DNA of 64,000 nt from positions 336,485,501 through 336,549,500 of the forward strand of contig NC_092333.1 of NCBI RefSeq assembly GCF_046630445.1, given 5' to 3'. The number at the start of each line of letters is the position of its first letter. Position 1 is the first letter of the stretch. The DNA is from Rutidosis leptorrhynchoides (Eukaryota; Streptophyta; Magnoliopsida; Asterales; Asteraceae). The notes under the pieces were generated by a model. It worked only from the letters and a program-made list of their open reading frames with translations, had not been told where the DNA came from and searched no databases. The position numbers were made by a program, and so were the translations under genes. Shown in pieces: positions 10,898-22,473 of this stretch.

Positions 10898-12122
10898 TGT
10901 AACGACCCTACTTTTTCCGTTATATTTTGCCGTTAGTTATTTAACGACCGTTAACTGTTATTCGTGCCACGTCATTTCTATGACCTATATTATTATTTTA
11001 GTAATAATATATTAATTATTATGTGTTAAATGAATATTTTTATTCATATTTTAAATTGTATGTTTATACGAATCGCGAATTTCTATCCGGCGAATCTTTT
11101 CGGTTTTCAAACCAACGGTCAAACTTTAGGGATTTTTAAATCCAAATTATTTCAAATATGATATTTTATTCGTCGCGTTTTCGCGTTCCGGGCTTCGTTC
11201 GGGCGTTTGGGCTAAAAGCTTTTAGTCTTTCTATCAAGATGGCCCACTAAGGGGGCCCACCCTTTTGTTTTTGGCCAAAAATATCAAAGGGGGAGGTATA
11301 GGCTCATTATTTCCTCATTTTTGATTTTAACATCACACTTACACATTTTAAGGAAATACCTAATACTCTCTCTAAACTTTCCTCCTCCCTTTCTTTTTTT
11401 CTTTGTGCCGTCACCAACACCACACCATATCATCATCATCATCTTTTGATTTTTGCAATGAAGATTAGGGCTTTTAGTATAATCGGATTGCTCTCTTCAT
11501 CCTCTACGCGATTATACCATTCAATTCTTGATTAGGGTATAAACCCTAACCCTAGCTTTTCAATTTTTCATATATTTCTCTGTTTTTACATGATATTATG
11601 ATAGTATGGTGATTAGATGTTATTGTATTGTTGATTGTATGCGTAGAAATGCTAAATTATATATGTTTTCGGTTTGATTGTTTTGGGACAGCGGTTTGAT
11701 TGTTGTTTTCTGTAAATATAACTGATATAAAAGTGAAATTAAAGTGTTTAGATGAGTTCCTCTCATCAAGACATTAATTTTAGACTCCGGATTCATGTCA
11801 TTTCGATTCCCGGAGCTTTAGATATGCTTAAAATGGTGTTTTGTTGAGATTAAATTGTGAAAACGAATTGGTACAGGTATGGTCTGACTTTGTGACCATT
11901 TTTAGAGTCTTTAGGGTGTACTAGTGTGTTAGGATTGATGATGGGTTGAACTTTCATGTTTGGGTCATCGAAATCCGAGTCACGGATCACCCGTTATGAC
12001 TAAAACACATTTTTGAGCGGATTAAAGATCCAAGCTGATTAGTTGCTGTAAGTCACGACTTGGTGACTGTTCTTGGGATGTTCTTGAGAACATTAAGGTG
12101 TCGGGTGGGTTAGTTAGGCGAA

Positions 12123-12135
12123 GATATATATAAGG
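12123..12135 (+). promoter_or_regulatory. Candidate TATA box of the element 2 LTR
   Basis: GATATATATAAGG occurs identically in the 3' LTR at about 32304-32316. It lies about 1.2 kb into the LTR. Confidence 0.4.
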
Positions 12136-12196
12136 CTCGCCGAAAACTGATTCTCGGGGCTCACGTTATGACCCGACGAACTTTTAGCTTGCCTTT

Positions 12197-12198
<2 letters not shown>

Positions 12199-12246
<48 letters not shown>
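12199..12246 (+). repeat. Poly(A) tract unique to the 5' LTR
   Basis: A run of 48 A preceded by GCTTGCCTTTC is present only in the 5' LTR. At the same place the other LTR copies read CTTTTAATTAAAACTTATGG. It may be a very short retroposed insert or slippage. Confidence 0.6.
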
Positions 12247-12248
<2 letters not shown>

Positions 12249-12879
12249 TATGGTTATTAATTATGACTTATGATATAAATAATGAATTTCGTTATTAATA
12301 AATTACTTATGATATAAAAAGTAATTATTTAATTTAAGACTTATGATATATATATTTATTATATCATTTATTAATTACTTATGATTTAATTAAACATTTA
12401 ATCAAACTTATGATTAATGAAACTTTTATTATTAATGAAAAATACTTATGGTAAGTATTAAACTTATATTATGAGATTATTATAATAAGACTTATAATAA
12501 GGATTAATTAATCATTTAATTATTATAAGGCTTAGTTATTATTTAATTATAATTTAATTATTAAATACTTATGATTTAATAATTATAATTAGAAACTTAT
12601 GATATGATTAATAATTCATTATCAATTAATAATACATATGATATGATTAAAATTTATTATTAATTAATAATTCTTATATTATGCAATAATGTTTAATTAA
12701 TTAATTAAATACTTATGTTATATTAATTATATCATTTAAACTTATGTTAACTTTAATAATTCATTTTAATTTAATTAAACTTGTGTTATAACATAATTAT
12801 ACATATTTAACTTTAATGAACATTATAACTTATATTATTATTACAACTTACACTTTTAAAATTTATGTTCACTATGTTT

Positions 12880-12935
12880 GACCAAGGTTGACTTTTGAGT
12901 TGACTTTCGGTTGACTTTGACTTTCAGTTGACTTT
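12880..12935 (+). promoter_or_regulatory. W-box (TTGAC) cluster in the LTR
   Basis: Six TTGAC[C/T] cores lie within about 60 bases. The corresponding zone of the 3' LTR (about 33005-33070) has seven. TTGAC[C/T] is the core site of plant WRKY factors, so stress- or defence-linked transcription is plausible but inferred. Confidence 0.45.
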
Positions 12936-12940
12936 CTAAT

Positions 12941-13165
12941 TAAGGAAACTTTCCTAACTTATATACTTCCTAAAATAGCAACTTTCTAAATATGGAAACT
13001 TTCTAAATTTGGAAACTTTTTAAAAATAGAAACTTTCCAAAAATAGAAACTTTCCTAAAATAGAAACTTTCCAAAAATAGAAACTTTCCTAAAATAGAAA
13101 CTTTCCTAAAATAGAAACTTTCCAAAAATGGAAACTTGCTAAAAATAGAAACTTTCTAAAAATAG
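12941..13165 (+). repeat. AAACTTTCC minisatellite
   Basis: Tandem units of about 18 bases of the form AAATAGAAACTTTCC with small variants, about a dozen in the 5' LTR and fewer in the 3' LTR copies (about 33085-33255, 37828-37998). Confidence 0.8.
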
Positions 13166-14220
13166 AAAGTGTGTGTTCGTACACTGTTCCGATCAAACCG
13201 ATGCATGTTGAGTGTTGTTCTATGTCTACTTGCATCATGTACAATAGCTATCATACTAAGACTTGACCTAAGTTAGTTATTTATATAGACATGCTTTATT
13301 TTTTGGTCAGCGTTGTGATCATTCCTGATCACTTTACTTCGTTTGCTGTTCGCATTTTGTGGGGTTACTTCGTTTGCTTTAAGGTGAGTTATAGTCCCAT
13401 TTTCCTATTTTAAATCTTATGGAATGCGAATACATGCAATTTATTTTATATTTTGGACACAAGTGGAAGTTGGTTTAAATTATTCATTGTGAGTCGAAAA
13501 AAAATATTCTCTAATCTGGTAATTGTAATCACTGTTTTCTACTGGTGAACGCGAATCATATGGATAGATCTATCGGGTTTGACAACCCCATTTTGAGCTA
13601 GTCGCGCTAGCAATTTATAATCGGAATGTTTAGTACTTCGTATTTAGTTGAAGATACACTTGTTCGGTGTATATTATTTTATTGTGTTTGGCAAGGGTAA
13701 ATAAATGGTTAAGTGGTTACCAGGTGGCTCACGGAAAATGGAATAATGTTTTTATATGTTTTCTAGCATATAATTTTGTGGTCCAAAAAGGAGTTTTTAT
13801 GTTTTCAAACATAAATTTTTATGGTTTAAATTAAATATTGTTTGCAATATTAAACCTATAATTCACTCAACGTTTTTGTTGACAGTTACTCGCATGTTTT
13901 ATTCTCAGGTTCATGATTGATTGCTTCCGCTGTGCTTAGAGAGTCTGCATATTTATGATGACAGCTTTTGTTAAACATTAACTTGCATTCTATTTTGATA
14001 CATTTAATAGTGGATGTTGTTGACTTATTTTGGTTAACTTTTGGTTGAGTCATAATGTATGGTTTTTCTAAACTTACATATTTTGGTAGGTTTCCTTTAT
14101 AGGAAATCATTCTTAAATAAAGAATGCAAGGTTATTTATCAAATTCATATAGAGTTATGATCAAGATGTGGGACCAAGATAACGATGGTCGTCAAGTGTA
14201 CTTTGACGGGTCGTTACAGT

Positions 14221-14232
14221 TGGTATCAGAGC
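14221..14232 (+). other. Primer-binding site of element 2
   Basis: TGGTATCAGAGC follows the LTR end after two bases. It is the usual complement of the 3' end of plant initiator tRNA-Met. The leader after it (GCATTAGTGAGTCT near 14288) resembles the LARD leader. Confidence 0.85.
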
Positions 14233-16392
14233 GTTGATTGTAGGGAATTAGGCTGCATTGATGTCGTTACCCGAGTCAATAGGGTGCATTAGTGAGTCTA
14301 GTCTACAGCCCGGCCTATAATATATTATTATATGTGATTATTTGTATCGTGTTGGTATGTATATTGTTATCATACATACTTCTCTATTATGTTCTGAATC
14401 CGGGAGGAACTCCCATTCTGATTTAAACGTATTCTCCGACTCATGCGAACTTATCCTTATAAGAACACCTCGGGTAGTGAAACCGAGGGATGTCATTCTT
14501 GACTTCTGAAATTCTCGACATTTCTATGTCATCTATTATGGTTATGTATATAACGTTTGAGTTATATTACACGAGATGTCATTCTTGACATCTAAATGCT
14601 CGGCATTTCAATGTCAGCTATTATGTTTAGGTATATAATATTCTTGTTATATTACGTGCCTTTGTGCCTTTGTGCACTGGTGCTTTGGTTTTTGAACCGG
14701 AGAGCGTCATTCTTGACTTTTAGAAATTCTTGGTACTTCGAAGACATTTTTATGTCATCGTTACTCCTATTCGTTACTTATGATGTTTTTGTCTCTTATG
14801 CTATCCTTAGCACATTGTTTAAGAAATTGTTTTAGAGAAATTGTGTGGAAATCCGAGGTTGATCGCGTGTCCTGACCTCATGTAGTGCTATTGGAATGGA
14901 ACTATGAATTAGTGAAATATAATGCGTCAGGCCAACGTGATTATATTACGTTAATTCATAAAGAAGTTCCAATATTGTGACATGAGGAATAGATAGCGAG
15001 TCAAAGAAAATTTTTACACTACTCATTCAGAAATTCTGATGTATTACATGGGTAGGGAAAATATTCATTATCTTATTTGTTGATATACGAGAAGCTCATT
15101 TTAACCAGATTATCTATCTCATGCTCTATCCTTCATAACTCGCTTGTTAGCAACAGCTTCGCTCAGGAACAGTTTTGGCCCAAGGACTTATGTCCTGATA
15201 ATAGTCAAAACAACATTTAACTCATTGGTTTTCATGACCTCGTAACATTTGTTAGTCAAATGTCGCACGACGATTCAAGTCCTTTACTCGATCTTCCACG
15301 ATCTTACTTCAACTCGTAACATTTGAAAAACAGATACTCTATTTATCATCGGAAGTTTTAAACATTTGTTTAATTTGGCGGTTCACACGAGATTTATGGG
15401 CGAATAGAAGTAATGAAATATTTTGTCATGTATACAATTTATAAAATCATATATGTACGTATGGATTCAAATGAATAAATTTACCCTTACCTATTTTGGT
15501 TAGTATATACTAAATCATACCTTCAAAATTATTTTTAAAAAACACTCATTTATTGAGCTGTTTGACTAAGTCAATTTGTTTTATATAAAATGGTACACAT
15601 TGTACATACATCTAAATTTACTAAGAACTTCGTTTCGTTTATGTTGTCACATCAAACGTTTAAAGCTTTTTCAAAACTCCTTTGATTGATTTTACCAAAT
15701 TTTCGCATTACTCTACAGAGTGTTTGAATCACAGTTCTTCTCATCCTCCGTTTAAGGATGAAACTTACCATTAAGTTCATTGATAGAAACTCTTACATCA
15801 CTTTGGATGCCGGTTTTATAAAATTTGTTGGAAATTCTTTGCGCTCATAAAATTTTCCGTCTTATGGTTGGACATGGTCGAAACGCGGACCGATAAATCA
15901 AGTTTCTGGGGTACACTCGGTGGTCACCCTATTGTAGAAAGGGCGCTAGGTGGGTTTCTACCTTAACTGTTGTTATAGTGGGTATCATGGATATATATTT
16001 ACACTAGACCGTTTGAGGTGTTTCTACTCTCAATATTCGCTGTCAACCGCAACACCCTCGTAAACATTAATACTAGGATTCAATACTTTGAGGTACACGA
16101 AATTATTTTTGGGAGATTCATCTCACCTGGAGTCGGCCATTCTTTATAACCCATGATTCACGTTCTTTTCATCCGCACATAAATTTAAGAATATGGATGA
16201 ATCCTAGATTTCCCCGCTTATTGTACAAGGAAGTTCACTCTCGTTGAAAGATCACACCTTTCGTACGTCTTCCTTTTGGAAATGTAATGAAAATTTACTT
16301 TGAAATCTATGATCCTCGTTATCCCCTTTGAAGGAATTGTCTTAAACATCTATCCCACCGATGAGACTACTCCATATATTTCTTCCTTCATT
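14233..16392 (+). other. Internal region of element 2 where gag and protease should be
   Basis: About 2.2 kb without any gag- or protease-like frame. It contains three diverged direct repeats built on a GATGTCATTCTTGAC block (about 14489-14566, 14574-14655, 14705-14762) and a long hairpin (14904-14959) shared with the LARD elements. The rest shows only short open frames. Confidence 0.6.
14904..14959 (+). other. Conserved long hairpin in element 2
   Basis: ATGAATTAGTGAAATATAAT pairs, with a few mismatches, with ATTATATTACGTTAATTCAT around a 16-base loop. GGAACT / AGTTCC just outside can extend the stem. The same stem and a related loop (…CCAACGTG) occur in both LARD elements. Confidence 0.7.
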
Positions 16393-17472
16393 GTTGCAAC
16401 TTTATTCGTCCCAGTTCGTCCCCTTGGGGAGCTCCTGTTTTGTTTGTTAAGAAGAAAGATGGTTCGTTCCGATTGTGTATTGATTATCGCGAGTTAAACA
16501 AGATTACTATTAAGAACCGTTACCCTCTTCCTAGAATTGATGATCTGTTCGATCAACTTCAGGGTTTGTCTGTTTATTCTAAAATCGATCTTCGTTCCGG
16601 CTATCATCAGTTGCGTGCTAAAGAATCTGATGTTTTGAAAACTGCTTTTTGCACCCGTTATGGTCACTTCGAATTCCTTGTTATGTCGTTCAGATTAACA
16701 AATGCACCTGCTGTGTTCATAGACCTCATGAATCGTGTGTGTAGACCCTATCTGGACAAATTCATTATTGTTTTCATCGACGACATCCTTATTTATTCCA
16801 GGAATGATGAAGAGCACGAAGAACATTTGAGGTTAGTGCTTGATCTATTGAGGAAAGAAGAATTGTACGCTAAGTTCTCTAAGTGTGCTTTCTGGTTACG
16901 AGAAGTTCAATTCCTTGGACATATTGTTAGTAAACAGGGAATACAAGTTGATCCTGCCAAGATTGAGGCAATTGAGAAGTGGGAAATTCTGAAGACTCCT
17001 ACTCAGGTTCGTCAGTTCCTAGGGTTGGCAGGTTATTATCGAAGGTTCATTCAAGATTTCTCTCGTATAGCGAAACCTCTGACTGCTTTAACGCACAAGG
17101 AGAAGAAGTATGAGTGGAAGGATGAACAAGAGACTGCTTTTCAAACTTTGAACAAGAAGTTGACTACCGCTCCGATATTGTCACTGCCTGAGGGTAATGA
17201 CGATTTTGTTGTTTATTGTGATGCTTCACGTCAGGGCTTTGGTTGTGTTTTGATGCAACAAAAGAAAGTTATTGCGTACCCGTCACGTCAGTTGAAGATC
17301 CACGAACATAATTATACAACCATGATTTGGAATTAGGAGCTGTTGTGTTTGTGTTTAAGATTTGGAGACATTATCTTTATGGGGTCAAGAGTACAGTGTA
17401 CACTGATCACAAAAGTCTTCAACATATTCTTGACCAAAAACAGTTGAATATGAGGCAGCGTAGGTGGGTTGA
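16393..17472 (+). pseudogene. Ty3/gypsy pol part 1: reverse transcriptase and start of RNase H
   Basis: The coding match begins at [20 protein letters not shown] and runs through the reverse transcriptase: [21 protein letters not shown], a FIDDIL active-site block (the YxDD equivalent) and [10 protein letters not shown]. RNase H then starts with VVYCDAS. The N-terminal part of reverse transcriptase, protease and gag are missing. One base is lost near 17321, in the stretch after NYTT, so the frame shifts to [18 protein letters not shown], which then runs to the LARD-1 insertion at 17472. Length, frameshift and insertion all make it non-functional. It continues at 29380. Confidence 0.95.
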
Positions 17473-18353
17473 TGTGATGACCCGAGAAATTCTGACCAAA
17501 TTTAAACTTGAATCTTATTTGATTTCGATACGATAAGCAAAATCTGTAATGTGGAGTCTCAAAAACTTTGAACTATTTATATGGAATCATTTGACCTTTG
17601 ACTATTCCCGACGATTCACGAACTTTACTTTGTAAATAAATAGGTACATGTAAATATAAATATATGGACATATATAATCCATAATGTATACTTTAAACCT
17701 TACTTTACTTTGTAAATAAATAGGTACATGTAAATATAAATATATGGACATATATAATCCATAATGTATACTTTAAACCTTAGGAATTAAAAATGTGAAA
17801 TAATAAATAGAATAAATAAATTACCATTTTACATATATAATATTATGAGTCTATATGAATTCTAATAATAATTATTTAATATATTGTGATATATAATATT
17901 TAATAAATATTATTATATAATATAGTGTAAAGTTAATATATTTTTTGTAATTACAAGTTTGAAGCTAAGTGATATATTAATATCATTATCATTAATTTCA
18001 ACATTTTTATTATTGTTAATATTCATGTTAATATTTATATTAGTAATAATATTACTTCTAAAATAATATATATATATATATAATTTGTGTTATTATTATT
18101 AATGTTAGTATTATCATTAATAATATAAATATAACTAATATTATTATTAGTTATTATTAAATGTATTAATATTATCATATCTGTATTATTATTAATATTT
18201 ATTTGATATTATTATTATTATTATTAATTTAATATTAATTGTATCTCGATAGCAATATTAATAAATTATTAGTTTTATTATTAGTATTAATATTTTATAA
18301 CATTACCAATAATAAAATTTATGAATTACATATATATACACAAAAATATAAAC

Positions 18354-18462
<109 letters not shown>

Positions 18463-19464
18463 CATATATATATATACACATAATACAGATATTTATTTAT
18501 AAATGAATACGTATACAGATTTTATTTATATAAATATATGTATATATATATATATAAATAAAAATTACAATTTAATATATAAATAAATGCAAAGAATCAC
18601 GCTTTCTGTTCAAATCACTTTCAAGCCTGTGGAAGATTGTTTTCTGTCTCCAATTAGTACCAATCAGTGAAAAAGTATTTGAATGAATCCAAATTCTGTT
18701 GCAGGTCGTAATCTTTGTGATTACTTTTTATTATTATTATTTTTTTATATATTTTTTTTTTTGATTAATTGTCCTAGACGAATCAATTGTCTATAAAACA
18801 AAGATATTACACTGTGATATTACTCTTTTTAATCACCATTACATCTTCAATATCAATTACCAACCCATACAGCTTTTATTTAGTGGAATTAAATCAAAAG
18901 GAACGAAGAAAACAGGCACTGCCCTGTTCTTGTTTCAATTTTCAAATAGATTGATTTTTTTACGAATTTCAAAAATGAGAAATGCAAGATTGTTGTTAAT
19001 CCGTTATGTAAACTATCTGGAAAGTTTAGAGGTCCAAATCATTCTATCAAATTTTAATTTTGGGGTCAAAGTTGATTTTAAAAAAGTCAAACGGCTGTTC
19101 CTTCGTGAAATTTATGAATGTGCTTATGTTTTAAGTCAAATTGAGAGGTTAGAAAGTTTCTAAGAATGAATTTGAACTTATTTCATTCAGGAATCGGGGT
19201 CTAAAACTTCATAAATTTACGAGAGTGATTTAGAGTTCTTGAAGAACTTAACGAACTGTTACAGCTCTTTTGTTTTTTGTTTATGTTGTTTTAGTTAATT
19301 CAAACAAACCCCTAAGTGATTCTGTGTCGTTTATGGATCCTAAATTGTATATGAAACTCATTACAAAATTGGATTGATCTCTGATTGAATTTACGAAAGT
19401 TAAAGAAGATGATAACTGAAAAAGTCGATTTAAATATTAATGAGTTATGCATTAAATCAGAAAA

Positions 19465-19539
19465 ATGGTTACAGCGGGTTGGTTAAGAGAGGTGACGGGT
19501 TAGCGAGGGGTCTCAGGTTCGATCCTCAATTGGTGCATT
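19465..19539 (+). other. tRNA-like block in LARD-1 5' LTR
   Basis: GGGTTGGTTAAGAGAGG (A-box-like) and CTCAGGTTCGATCCTCAATT (B-box-like) are spaced as in tRNA-derived SINE heads, followed by a T run and (ATT)n. There is no full tRNA fold. Confidence 0.55.
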
Positions 19540-19582
19540 CTTTTTACTTAAGGCTTCTAAAGGTAAATTTAAATACCAAGAA

Positions 19583-19586
<4 letters not shown>

Positions 19587-19652
<66 letters not shown>

Positions 19653-19655
19653 CAT
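19587..19655. repeat. (ATT)n microsatellite
   Basis: Pure ATT repeat following the tRNA-like block, much shorter in the 3' LTR (about 27737-27750). The Tyr-run open frame is an artefact. Confidence 0.9.
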
Positions 19656-21285
19656 TATCATTTTCATTATTGTTATTAATATTATCATTATTAATGTTGT
19701 GATTATTATTATTGTTATTATTATTAGATATTATTAATACTATTAGTATTATAATTATTAAATGTATTATAGCTAAGTATTATTAATATAGTTATATGTA
19801 TTATTAGTTATCATTATTATTATTATGATGATAGTTATAAATAAGTATATTGTTATTATTATCATGGTTATTATTATATTTGTTTTAACAACTAATATAT
19901 GTATTAACATGAGTACATAAATACTATGATTAAAATTGTTATCGGTAACCTTATTATTAACATTATTATCATTATAGTTATTAGTAAAAATAGTAGTATT
20001 ATTATTATTGTTAATAAAATCACTATTTTTATAGTTATTATTATTATTAGTATACATTACTATTAAAAGTATTACTTTGATAAAAAATAATCATTTTATA
20101 ACTATGATTATTATTATATTAGGATGAAACAATTATTATTTTTTATTTATTAATAACAACACTATTTTAACAAAACAACTATTAGTTATATAACTCTATA
20201 TTTACTACGTATAACATAACTATATTATTATTTTTGTAATAAATATTATTAAATGTAATTAATTAGATTATAAATGAAGAACATAGTTAAAATAACAATT
20301 AATTCAAGAGTAATAATATATATGTTCGATTATAATTATATATGTATTAATGAATACACAAATAGTATAGGTTCGTGAATCCGAGGCCAACCCTGCATGG
20401 TTCAATTTTGTCATATGTATTTTTACTACAAAATACATTAGGTGAGTTTCATTAATCCCTTTTTAAATGCTTTTGCAATATATATTTTTGGGACTGAGAA
20501 TACATGCGCTGCTTTTATAACTGTTTTACGAAATAGACACAAGTAATCGAAACTACATTCTATGGTTGGATTATCTAATCGAATATGCCCTTTTTATTAA
20601 GTCTGGTAATCTAAGAATTAGGGAACAGACACCCTAATTGACGCGAACTCTAAAGATAGATCTATCGGGCCCAACTAGCCCCATCCAAAGTACCGGATGC
20701 TTTAGTACTTCGAAATTTATATCATGTCCGAAGGAGGATCCCGGAATGATGGGGATATTCTTATATGTATATTGTGAATGTCGGTTACCAGGTGTTCAAT
20801 CCATATGAATGATATTTTTGTCTCTATGCATGGGACGTATGTTTATGAGAAATGGAAATATGAAATCTTGTGGTCTATTAAAATTATGAAAAGATTATTT
20901 ATGTTAAACTAATGAACTCACCAACCTTTTGGTTGACACTTGAAAGCATGTTTATTCTCAGGTATGAAAGAAATCTTCCGCTGTGCATTTGCTCATTTTA
21001 GAGTTATTACTTGGAGTCATTCATGACATATTTCAAAAGACATTGCATTCGGGTCGTTGAGTTCATCAAGATTATTGATTAGTCAATTATAGTTTGATAT
21101 ATTATGAAATAGTATGCATGCCGTCAACTTTCGATGTAAATGAAAGTTTGTCTTTTAAAAACGAATGCAATGTTTGTAAAATGTATCATATAGAGGTCAA
21201 GTACCTCGCGATGTAATCAACTTTTGTGAATCGTTTATAATCGATATGGACTTCGTCCGGATGGATTAGGACGGGTCCTTTCAGT

Positions 21286-21299
21286 TGGTATCAGAGCGG
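21286..21299 (+). other. Primer-binding site of LARD-1
   Basis: TGGTATCAGAGCGG follows the LTR by two bases and has the same 12-base tRNA-Met complement as element 2. The leader after it has GCATTAGTGTGTCT and CATTAGTGAGTCTGG. Confidence 0.88.
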
Positions 21300-21691
21300 T
21301 AGTCTTAGTGAACCGGGTCTGCATTAGTGTGTCTAACTGATAAGTCGTTAGGATACATTAGTGAGTCTGGACTTCGACCGTGTCTGCATGTCAAAAGTTT
21401 TGCTTATCATTTTTGTCAGAAATCATTTGCTTATCATCCTTTGTAAATTACATTCTTATTATTCTTAGTCTAGACACATCTTATTGCATTGACTGCATGA
21501 ATAGTGTATAGACAAAATTCATATCATAGCGTATCTGTTATAGTTACCTTTGCCTGACAGCTTCCGTAGATTCCTCCGTAACTTATGGGATTTTAGTATT
21601 ATATATGCATATGTAAATCATGTATTGCAGGATACTAATCTATATCCTATAATCTATTTCTTATCGAAAATCCTTCATCTGATCGTACGAG

Positions 21692-22224
21692 ATGAATTCC
21701 TCAACTAATTCGAGTCCCTCGGATTCCGAAAACTATTCCGATAGTTATCCCGACAGTTATTCCGAATGGATAGTCATCTAAGCTCCGGAAGCAATGTCAT
21801 CAGAATGAATCAACCAATCATCCATCCCCAATTCATCTGATGGATTCGTACTCGACTTAATCAATGGAGACGCGCAGAAGGTGATCCCTTCCACTAACTG
21901 AAATCACTTTTTGGCGAAGAACCTGAAGCACTTACCGGCGAACTTGTTCGTAACACCATTTTCACCCTCATTTCCCGAATATCTCGCCACGACTATATCA
22001 TAACTCAGATTCTAAACCTTATTCAACCGCTCGTTTCGACCGACAATCATCTCGGAATAATATAAGAAGTCAACGAACTTCGCGCTCGAGTAATCAATTT
22101 GGAGAACATGATGCAAAACTTACCAACTCCAGCAACATCACCGACACCAACAGTACCATCAGTAACATCATCTGTATCATCAACAATCTTTGCCTCAATA
22201 TCACATTCTGTACCACGAGCATAA
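21692..22224 (+). pseudogene. LARD ORF1 (sense), decayed
   Basis: It starts MNSSTNSSPSDSENYSDS, a Ser/Asp-rich head, then breaks by stops and frame changes. A later frame reads SLFGEEPEALTGELVRNTIF, then EVNELRARVINLENMMQNLP (coiled-coil-like), then a T/P/S-rich tail to TAA 22222-22224. The same parts in the same order occur in LARD-2 (61935-61456), so an ancestral protein of roughly 160-175 residues is likely. I do not recognise the family. Position after the leader would suit a Gag-like protein, but that is inference. Confidence 0.55.
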
Positions 22225-22457
22225 TTATCATTCTACGTATCGTTCTATCTATTTTATCTTTGTTCGACATGGCAATTATGTAATCTCTAATGTTTTATAG
22301 ATTATGTATCTTAGTTCTAACGGTAAATCAAATGAGATTAATACTATATTAACTCATTAAATCTATAATTACATCTGAAGAAAATATATATTTAAGTATG
22401 TTTTCATAAAGATTGTAATTAAAAATTCTTTTGTACAAATTGTTAATGGTGAAAATA

Positions 22458-22473
22458 TTTTAACGGGTAGGTA
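22458..22473 (+). other. Internal copy of the polypurine tract
   Basis: TTTAACGGGTAGGTAA repeats the sequence of the 3' purine tract (TTTAACGGGTAGGTAC, 25693-25708) in the middle of the internal domain. LARD-2 has it at the equivalent place. Confidence 0.6.

Larger units (their letters stand above)
10898..14218 (+). repeat. 5' LTR of element 2
   Basis: 3321 bp, TG...CA. It differs from the 3' LTR by a missing block of roughly 80 bases near 11170 and by a 48-base poly(A) insertion (12199-12246). It contains a TATA box (12123-12135), a TTGAC cluster (12880-12935), an AAACTTTCC minisatellite (12941-13165) and the conserved palindrome GATAGATCTATCGGG (13563-13577). Confidence 0.9.

Noticed and set aside
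16300..16497. Open frame at the start of pol
   Set aside because: It reads the reverse transcriptase start in the wrong frame; the real frame gives [14 protein letters not shown].
19440..19679. Open frames with Tyr or Asn runs (also at 19773, 27966, 55964, 26149)
   Set aside because: They arise from ATT/TAA repeats inside LTRs.
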